Notes under the pieces: model-generated | What the model saw: the letters and a program-made list of their open reading frames with translations, nothing else | What the model was told of the DNA's origin: nothing | Database searches by the model: none | In this document: positions 1 to 4,132 of the stretch, one piece after another | Layout of the letters: every line of letters begins with the position of its first letter | Position numbering within the stretch: the stretch's first letter is position 1 | Position numbers and translations under genes: made by a program | Assembly: GCA_031289445.1 (NCBI GenBank) | Contig: JAITPL010000175.1 | Coordinates: forward strand, 1-12,012 | Length of the DNA: 12,012 bases | Reading direction: 5' to 3' | Source: Tannerella sp. | Lineage (GTDB): Bacteria > Bacteroidota > Bacteroidia > Bacteroidales > Tannerellaceae

Positions 1-150
1 CTGCTGTATTTTCCCTGCATAGCGACCCTCGCAGCCATAGCCAACGAGAGCGGTAATCGCCGATGGGTAGTATTCTCAATCGTTTACAACACAGTCATAG
101 CCTGGCTTCTCGCCTACGCGGCATACGCCGTTTGCGGAATCTTTGAATAG
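1..150 (+). CDS. feoB: FeoB ferrous iron transporter, C-terminal end (partial)
   Basis: This is the last 49 codons of a gene that starts before the window, read in frame 1 to a TAG stop at 148-150. The peptide begins LLYFPCIATLAAI and continues through a charged ESGNRRW segment into a hydrophobic stretch, YNTVIAWLLAYAAYAV. In the FeoB family the C-terminal membrane domain ends with the same kind of PCxAT helix, a short charged loop, and a final helix with an AW pair. FeoB is the inner-membrane GTPase-linked permease for Fe(II). The GTPase domain and most of the permease lie outside the window, so intactness cannot be judged. The last residue is Glu, and its codon plus the stop (GAATAG) form the first unit of a 7-base repeat. 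Recognition rests on this short tail alone but the match is distinctive. Confidence 0.85.
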   Translation: MLYFPCIATLAAIANESGNRRWVVFSIVYNTVIAWLLAYAAYAVCGIFE

Positions 151-179
151 TGAGCAACGAATAACGAATAGCGAACAGT
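145..179 (+). repeat. Degenerate heptanucleotide tandem repeat over the feoB stop
   Basis: Five consecutive 7-base units can be read: GAATAGT, GAGCAAC, GAATAAC, GAATAGC and GAACAGT. The first unit contains the last sense codon and stop codon of feoB. The same unit, GAATAGT, occurs at the end of the window directly over the pbpC stop. The unit length of 7 is not a multiple of 3, so a perfect array would carry stop codons in every frame. Confidence 0.7.
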
Positions 180-362
180 CGAAAGCCAGAACTCCTGATC
201 TGATACTAAATTAGAAGGCTGAAATTAAGAACGTCTATACTGATAGTATCGTTATTAAGTGTTATACAATATGCTTATAATCAATACTTCCATAAAACAT
301 TATCATATTATAAATATTGTACTTGATACAATAAGATCTTTTGAGTATTATACATACCTCTA

Positions 363-436
363 TTTCCCATCGGGGATTCATATCAATAGGACACGGAAAA
401 TTTCTAATTTCTAACTTTTAATTTTCCTATCGGGGA
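363..436. repeat. Pair of 14-base direct repeats, 60 bases apart
   Basis: TTTCCCATCGGGGA at 363-376 and TTTCCTATCGGGGA at 423-436 match at 13 of 14 positions with an offset of exactly 60 bases. Each copy is itself a short imperfect palindrome, with a TCC arm and a GGA arm around ATCGG. The function is unknown; they could be protein-binding sites or remnants of a small repeat element. Confidence 0.6.
395..427. repeat. Inverted repeat enclosing a TTTCTAA heptamer repeat
   Basis: GGAAAATT at 395-402 is the exact reverse complement of AATTTTCC at 420-427. The interior and flank consist of 7-base units: TTTCTAA at 401-407, TTTCTAA at 408-414 and CTTTTAA at 415-421. The structure sits between the two 14-base direct repeats. 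No T-run follows it, so it does not look like an intrinsic terminator. Confidence 0.55.
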
Positions 437-502
437 ATGCTGTGACGTTATTTGTTGTCGCATTGGCGAACTCCGGCAGCCGCGCGTTACATTTAGATTT
501 TT

Positions 503-538
503 AAACCGGTCACAAATTGTGGCCGGTTTTTCTTTCTT
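503..538 (+). terminator. Strong rho-independent terminator
   Basis: The arms AAACCGGTCAC (503-513) and GTGGCCGGTTT (519-529) pair over 11 positions with one T-G wobble around an AAATT loop, and a T-rich tail (TTCTTTCTT, with the preceding Ts) follows to 538. The orientation is rightward. The nearest upstream gene on that strand is feoB, which ends 350 bases earlier, so the terminator either ends a long feoB 3' untranslated region or an unannotated transcript. On the minus strand the same hairpin is followed by TTTAAAAATC, so it is a poorer terminator for the tRNA transcript. Confidence 0.8.
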
Positions 539-641
539 ATTATCAGTCAATTGAAAGCGAAACGATTTATGAAACCGCTCAAATCCACCAAATAAAAAAC
601 ACCAACTACCAAATAGAATAGATAGTTAGCGTTATATCTTG

Positions 642-726
642 TACTCGAAGGGGGACTTGAACCCCCACAGCCGCAATGGCCAAGGGATTTTAAGTCCCTC
701 GTGTCTACCGATTCCACCATTCGAGC
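642..726 (-). tRNA. tRNA-Leu (anticodon TAA)
   Basis: Read on the minus strand, the gene starts with the acceptor arm GCTCGAA (726-720) and ends with TTCGAGT plus discriminator A at 642, giving a G-T pair at position 1-72. The anticodon loop CTTAAAA (694-688) sits in a GGGA/TCCC stem and gives anticodon TAA at 692-690, reading UUA. The long variable arm and total length of 85 bases are typical of the leucine class. The T-arm has GGGGG and CCCCC around TTCAAGT. The 3' CCA is not encoded; the next bases are CAA. It lies 20 bases downstream of tRNA-Gly and is probably processed from the same transcript. Confidence 0.97.
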
Positions 727-746
727 TTGCGAATTGTTCGGGATTG

Positions 747-819
<73 letters not shown>

Positions 820-839
820 AATATTCTCTCTTTGCGACT

Positions 840-848
840 GCAAAGGTA
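840..848 (-). promoter_or_regulatory. -7 box of the tRNA-Gly/Leu promoter
   Basis: The minus strand reads TACCTTTGC at 848-840, an exact match to the Bacteroides TAnnTTTG -7 element, 20 bases upstream of the mature tRNA-Gly 5' end. No TTG -33 element is visible at the usual 19-21 base spacing; the sequence there is AT-rich. The flank before the box (AAAATTATTTTT) resembles that before the pyrE -7 box. Confidence 0.7.
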
Positions 849-861
849 AAAATAATTTTTT

Positions 862-878
862 AATTATGAATCATAATT
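862..878. repeat. Short AT-rich palindrome between lipoprotein gene and tRNA promoter
   Basis: AATTATGA (862-869) and TCATAATT (871-878) are perfect reverse complements around a single A. The site lies between the end of the pyrE operon (905) and the tRNA -7 box (848), about where the -33 element would be. It could be a weak terminator for the pyrE operon, since the minus strand continues as AAAAAATTATTTTT, or a regulator-binding site. The sequence does not decide between these. Confidence 0.4.
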
Positions 879-904
879 GAGCATTTTTTTTTGCCGATTT
901 TTCT

Positions 905-1348
905 TTAATTGCTGACTTTGAGCTTGTTACTGCTGTAAATAACATTGTATTGCTTCAAAAAATGCTTGCTTGCACCGCTGGGCGCTCCCGTGCCGAAACC
1001 GATATCGTATTTTGTGCCGCAACGCGGGCATACGGCGTACAGAACTACATCATCAACGGCAACGGAGATAGCAGAGTTGGCCTCGAAAGGACAGGCGCGG
1101 TCGAAAGCCCTGTATTCGTCCGTCATCGTATGCACCACCAAGACGCCGCCGAAGCCTACAGCCTCACCCAGAGCAGTATTGGCGTCCCTGACCGTATATT
1201 CCTTGAACGAGGGAATAGCTTTCAGTTCCCTGTCCTCAAACGTCAGGTCGAGGTTTAGATAAACGCGCAAGTTGGGAATGGGATTCTCTTCATTGCCACA
1301 CGAGAGAATGGCAAAAAGCGCAATCATGATAAACGCCAAACGCCTCAT
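905..1348 (-). CDS. Rieske-like lipoprotein of unknown function
   Basis: This 147-residue protein starts with a lipoprotein signal: a hydrophobic stretch at residues 4-15 and an ILSC lipobox with Cys17, so it should be lipid-anchored in the envelope. The C-terminal half resembles small Bacteroidota Rieske-fold proteins: CPFE at 86-89, an 18-residue spacer, CPRCGTKYD at 107-115, then a G-rich GFGTGAPSGA segment before the final strands. A true Rieske [2Fe-2S] site needs CxH...CxxH; here the positions read C86-x-F88 and C107-x-x-C110, so both histidines are missing. Cluster binding is therefore uncertain: it could use cysteines, bind zinc, or be only a fold relic. The start ATG overlaps the argH stop by four bases (ATGA), which implies translational coupling and fixes the start. 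It is the last gene of the pyrE operon. Role unknown. Confidence 0.8.
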   Translation of the reverse strand: MRRLAFIMIALFAILSCGNEENPIPNLRVYLNLDLTFEDRELKAIPSFKEYTVRDANTALGEAVGFGGVLVVHTMTDEYRAFDRACPFEANSAISVAVDDVVLYAVCPRCGTKYDIGFGTGAPSGASKHFLKQYNVIYSSNKLKVSN

Positions 1349-2682
1349 CGCAGCAGGTTTTGTTCCGCTTGATTAACCTTGTCGAAGTCGAAGCGGCTGA
1401 TTATGTCCTGTTTCAAAGCAGTGATGGCCTCATTGCAGAGGTTGCCGATACTGCCTTCGTGGGTGTGGCGGATATTGGCGTCCGGCACAAAGCGACCGGC
1501 TTCAATGTCGAGACCTACCTTCCTGTAAGCATCGCGGAAAGGCATACCTTCGCGAACAAGACGATTTACTTCCTCTACACTGAAAATAGGTGCATATTTG
1601 GGATCGTCGAGAATATGTTCGTTCACTTTGATTTCGGCCATCATTCGCGCGGTCATTACAAGGCAGTCCTTTATCTCGTCGAACGCAGGCAGAAACACTT
1701 CCTTGATTATCTGCAAGTCGCGGAAATAACCCGAAGGTAGATTGTTGGCTATAAGCGTGATTTGTTGGGGTAAACCTTGCAGTTTGTTGCACTTGGCGCG
1801 GGTCAGTTCGAATACGTCGGGATTCTTCTTGTGAGGCATGATGCTTGAGCCGGTAGTATATGCGTCGGGCAGTTTGACGAAGCCGAAGTTCTGACTGTTG
1901 AAGAGGCAGGCGTCGAAGGCGAGCTTGGATAGCGTGGCGGCTATTCCGGCCATTGCGAAAGCCGTTGTACGCTCCATCTTGCCGCGTCCCATCTGGGCAT
2001 AGACTACGTTGTAATTCATTGAATCGAAGCCGAGCAGCGAAGTCGTCATCGTGCGATTCAGCGGGAATGAAGAGCCGTAGCCCGCAGCCGAGCCGAGCGG
2101 GTTGCGATTACATATACGGTAAGCGGCCAGCAACAGTTGGAGGTCGTCGGCGAGGCTCTCGGCATAAGCGCCAAACCACAGTCCGAACGAGGACGGCATG
2201 GCTATCTGAAGGTGAGTATATCCGGGCAGCATGACATCCTTATAACGGTTGCTTTGACTGATAAGGATATCGAAGAGATCGCCGATAAGCGCTACTATTT
2301 CCTGTATCTGCGCACGAGTGAAGAGTTTAAGGTCGAGCAGTATCTGGTCGTTGCGCGAACGGCCGCTGTGGATTTTTTTACCCGCATCGCCAAGCTTCCT
2401 TGTAAGCATCAGCTCAACCTGCGAATGAACATCCTCTACGCCTTCTTCGATAACAAAACATCCGCTGTCGGCCAGATTATAGATACTGCGCAACTCATCC
2501 AAAAGCGGCTTCAATTCGTCCTTGTCGAGCAAGCCCACCGAACTGAGCATGGTGATATGCGCCATTGAACCAAGCACGTCGTACTTGGCGAGATACAAAT
2601 CCATTTCGCGGTCGCGTCCGACGGTGTAACGCTCAATATCCGCGTCCACCGCAGCGCCTTTTTCCCAAAGTTTCTGTGCCAT
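1345..2682 (-). CDS. argH: Argininosuccinate lyase
   Basis: ArgH splits argininosuccinate into arginine and fumarate, the last step of arginine synthesis, in the cytosol as a homotetramer. The 445 residues are close to the usual Bacteroidota length. Visible family landmarks are SGRSRNDQ (106-113), GYTHLQ (154-159, with the conserved His157) and the superfamily signature GSSIMPHKKNP (278-288), whose second serine (Ser280) corresponds to the catalytic base on the mobile loop. No frameshift is seen. The gene sits third in the operon, after the SRPBCC gene, and its stop overlaps the next start by four bases. Its 5' end is part of a 41/42-base tandem duplication, so a second copy of its first codons lies upstream. 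Only the ATG at 2682 opens the full reading frame, since the upstream copy runs into a stop after 10 codons. Confidence 0.97.
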   Translation of the reverse strand: MAQKLWEKGAAVDADIERYTVGRDREMDLYLAKYDVLGSMAHITMLSSVGLLDKDELKPLLDELRSIYNLADSGCFVIEEGVEDVHSQVELMLTRKLGDAGKKIHSGRSRNDQILLDLKLFTRAQIQEIVALIGDLFDILISQSNRYKDVMLPGYTHLQIAMPSSFGLWFGAYAESLADDLQLLLAAYRICNRNPLGSAAGYGSSFPLNRTMTTSLLGFDSMNYNVVYAQMGRGKMERTTAFAMAGIAATLSKLAFDACLFNSQNFGFVKLPDAYTTGSSIMPHKKNPDVFELTRAKCNKLQGLPQQITLIANNLPSGYFRDLQIIKEVFLPAFDEIKDCLVMTARMMAEIKVNEHILDDPKYAPIFSVEEVNRLVREGMPFRDAYRKVGLDIEAGRFVPDANIRHTHEGSIGNLCNEAITALKQDIISRFDFDKVNQAEQNLLR

Positions 2683-2746
2683 TAGATTGCATTAATACGG
2701 TAACTCCCAAAGTTTCTGTGCCATAGATTGCATTAATACGGTAACT
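2663..2746. repeat. 41/42-base tandem duplication across the argH 5' end
   Basis: Positions 2663-2704 (42 bases) are repeated at 2705-2745 (41 bases), and the base after each copy is also T. The copies are identical except that the first has an extra T at 2683. On the minus strand each unit contains the last codons of the upstream SRPBCC gene, its TAA stop, an 8-9 base gap, the argH ATG and the first argH codons. The ancestral junction was presumably a single unit with argH starting 8 bases after the upstream stop. Confidence 0.95.
2692..2724 (-). other. Chimeric 10-codon mini-ORF made by the duplication
   Basis: The duplicated argH start at 2724-2722 opens a frame encoding MAQKLWELPY and then stops at TAA (2694-2692). 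Its first seven residues are the ArgH N-terminus, and its last three (LPY) are the C-terminal residues of the SRPBCC protein, because the frame crosses the duplication joint. Its sequence context is almost the same as that of the real argH start. Translation is possible but unproven, and the peptide has no expected function; it may act only as an upstream ORF affecting argH initiation. Confidence 0.4.
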
Positions 2747-3143
2747 GCGCTATAACCTCCGAGATGCGATCTACGGCTTCCTGTATGGGTTTCGAGACCA
2801 TCGGCTTGAGGAAAGCATTAAGTTCGGCGCGGACAGTCATCTTCATCCGCGTATCATCCCCGGCTACCTCCCGGAGCTGAATCCACATCTGCAGATGCAC
2901 CGGCGAGTTGGTGCTCATTAGTTTTATCGTCTTGTTAGGCTCGCGCTCGATTATCTTGAACTCTATCTGCCCTACCGGCGAGACGGTGAAACTACAGGTA
3001 TCGCGGTCGAAAGCGAAATCGCTGATTTTGTCCTGCGGTATCTGCGATTTGAGCCGTTCGAGATTCGAGAGGTCGGACAGCATGTCGAAGACCTTTTCGG
3101 CGCTGTGGGGTATAGTTTTTACTTCGCTTGTGAAATCTGCCAT
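2733..3143 (-). CDS. SRPBCC (START/polyketide cyclase-like) family protein
   Basis: This 136-residue protein has no signal peptide or membrane segment and is probably cytosolic. It has the usual pattern of a helix-grip SRPBCC fold: an N-terminal strand (FTSEVKTIPHSAEKVFDML), a following LSNLERLKSQIP segment, several amphipathic strands in the middle (SFTVSPVGQIEFKIIERE), and a long amphipathic C-terminal helix (about 112-133) ending LPY. SRPBCC proteins bind small hydrophobic ligands or act on them; the substrate here cannot be told. It lies 11 bases after pyrE and, before the duplication, would have been 8 bases before argH, so it is cotranscribed with both. From memory, a small SRPBCC gene between pyrE and argH is a common Bacteroidales arrangement. 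The function is unknown despite the conserved setting. Confidence 0.85.
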   Translation of the reverse strand: MADFTSEVKTIPHSAEKVFDMLSDLSNLERLKSQIPQDKISDFAFDRDTCSFTVSPVGQIEFKIIEREPNKTIKLMSTNSPVHLQMWIQLREVAGDDTRMKMTVRAELNAFLKPMVSKPIQEAVDRISEVIAQLPY

Positions 3144-3154
3144 CTATCTGATTA

Positions 3155-3787
3155 TTAAGTATTCCATATTTCAGGAGCTTTGCGCCATTCCTGCAGGATA
3201 GCGACGTCGTCCCGGCTAATATAGTCGGTACGCAGGGCTTCTTCTATCACGGCGTCATAGTTTGACAGTGTGATAAGCCGCACTTTGGCTTCTTTGAAGC
3301 GTTTTTCGACTATAGGGAAACCGTGCGTGAAGATGGCAACCATACCTACTACTTCGCATCCGAAATTCCTCACGGCATTGACGGCTTTGAGGCTGCTGCC
3401 GCCGGTCGAGACAAGGTCTTCGATAATGACTACCTTGGCGTCGGGCCTCAACTCGCCTTCGATAAGGTTTTCCAATCCGTGATTTTTAGGCTCGGAGCGG
3501 ATATAGGCGAAAGGCAAGCCCAGCAAGTCGGCCACTAAAGCTCCCTGCGCAATAGCTCCCATAGCTACGCCTGCGACAGCGGTTGCTTCCGGGTACTGCT
3601 CACTGATGACGCGGGCAAGCTCTATCTTGATAGTAGTGCGGATAGAGGGATACGAGAGCGTCTTGCGGTTATCGCAATAAATAGGCGACTTCCAACCCGA
3701 AGCCCACGTGAAAGGGTTTTCCGGCTGTAGCTTTATGGCTTTGATTTGCAGCAGTTTATCTGCAATAAGTCTTTCTAATATCTTCAT
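3155..3787 (-). CDS. pyrE: Orotate phosphoribosyltransferase
   Basis: PyrE joins orotate to PRPP to give orotidine 5'-monophosphate, the fifth step of UMP synthesis, in the cytosol and usually as a dimer. The 210 residues match the family length. Landmarks are FTWASGWKSPIYCDNR (26-41), the N-terminal substrate-site signature; the flexible catalytic loop with RSEPKNHG (97-104, Lys101 and His103) and EGELR after it; and the PRPP-binding motif VVIIEDLVSTGGSS (119-132) with the paired acidic residues Glu123-Asp124. It is the first gene of the minus-strand operon, driven by the promoter at 3820-3850, with about 25-30 bases of untranslated leader. I see no attenuator or leader peptide, so pyrimidine-responsive control is not evident. 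Confidence 0.97.
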   Translation of the reverse strand: MKILERLIADKLLQIKAIKLQPENPFTWASGWKSPIYCDNRKTLSYPSIRTTIKIELARVISEQYPEATAVAGVAMGAIAQGALVADLLGLPFAYIRSEPKNHGLENLIEGELRPDAKVVIIEDLVSTGGSSLKAVNAVRNFGCEVVGMVAIFTHGFPIVEKRFKEAKVRLITLSNYDAVIEEALRTDYISRDDVAILQEWRKAPEIWNT

Positions 3788-3819
3788 AGTATATTCTATT
3801 TTTTTATTATTTCAGGGTA

Positions 3820-3850
3820 CAAAGGTAAAAAATAATTTTGAATGATACAA
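3820..3850 (-). promoter_or_regulatory. Promoter of the pyrE operon
   Basis: On the minus strand TTG (3850-3848) is followed after exactly 20 bases by TACCTTTG (3827-3820). This fits the Bacteroides primary sigma consensus of TTG, 19-21 bases, TAnnTTTG. The box lies 32 bases before the pyrE ATG. Confidence 0.85.
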
Positions 3851-3872
3851 GAATAATGACAAAAGAATATCG

Positions 3873-3880
3873 TATCTTTG
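3873..3880 (+). promoter_or_regulatory. -7 box of the divergent plus-strand operon
   Basis: TATCTTTG at 3873-3880 is an exact TAnnTTTG match, followed by CAGCGG. It lies 25 bases before the ATG at 3906, implying a short leader. No TTG is present at 19-21 bases upstream; that region overlaps the -33 end of the opposing pyrE promoter, so the two promoters may interfere. Confidence 0.7.
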
Positions 3881-3905
3881 CAGCGGAATACAAAAAATAA
3901 AAGTT

Positions 3906-4109
3906 ATGGCAACAGAAATATTAAAGGCGCCTGTTAAGGAAAAGGCTGTTGATTGGGTAAATCCCAGAGCGGCAGTTGATGTTACTCTTGATGATTACCG
4001 CACAGAAATGAAAGATGCGGAATTGTCGGGTTTTATCAGTTTTGAAGCGCATAAAAGGCATTTGAACTCATGGCTGGCAGAGAAACTTCAACAATTCAAA
4101 TCTCACTGA
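3906..4109 (+). CDS. Small protein of unknown function, possibly antitoxin-like
   Basis: This gene encodes 67 residues with no signal peptide, membrane segment or cysteine. The N-terminal third is polar and probably flexible. The rest (VTLDDYRTEMKDAELSGF, then a helix ending in LNSWLAEKL) looks like two amphipathic helices around an SGF turn. The pattern TxxxYxxEMxxAExSGxxSFxxxxxxLxxWL is reminiscent of small Bacteroidota proteins that accompany RelE-type toxins, but that is from memory and weak, and no toxin gene is adjacent. The gene is likely real: it has a well-placed -7 box, ordinary codon use, and only 23 bases to the alpha-2-macroglobulin start with no terminator, so it seems to head that operon. 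I do not assign a function. Confidence 0.75.
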   Translation: MATEILKAPVKEKAVDWVNPRAAVDVTLDDYRTEMKDAELSGFISFEAHKRHLNSWLAEKLQQFKSH

Positions 4110-4132
4110 AATAACTCATAAAAAGAAAAAAA

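Larger units (their letters stand above)
151..502. other. Intergenic stretch without a convincing gene
   Basis: About 350 bases separate feoB from the terminator at 503-538. Positions 180-425 are strongly AT-rich. They hold small inverted repeats (237-249, ATACT and AGTAT around GAT; 316-332, ATTGTA and TACAAT around a 5-base loop), a 7-base repeat at 401-421 and two near-identical 14-base motifs 60 bases apart. Positions about 455-487 are a GC-rich patch. I see no tRNA, rRNA or recognisable riboswitch. The only ATG-started frame of any length (271-414, 47 codons) has no ribosome binding site or family resemblance. Confidence 0.6.

Noticed and set aside
271..414. 47-codon ATG frame between feoB and the terminator
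   Set aside because: It is AT-driven, has no ribosome binding site or TAnnTTTG box before it, shows no recognisable motif, and ends inside the TTTCTAA repeat.
363..436. Possible CRISPR array
   Set aside because: There are only two short repeat copies, with a heptamer hairpin rather than a unique spacer between them, and no cas genes.
862..878. Palindrome considered as an intrinsic terminator of the pyrE operon
   Set aside because: The stem is entirely AT apart from one pair, and no immediate T-run follows in the minus-strand direction, so it is listed only as a repeat.
2137..2568. 143-codon plus-strand frame opposite argH
   Set aside because: It is antisense to a clearly conserved enzyme gene, has no promoter, and its peptide is a by-product of argH codon use.
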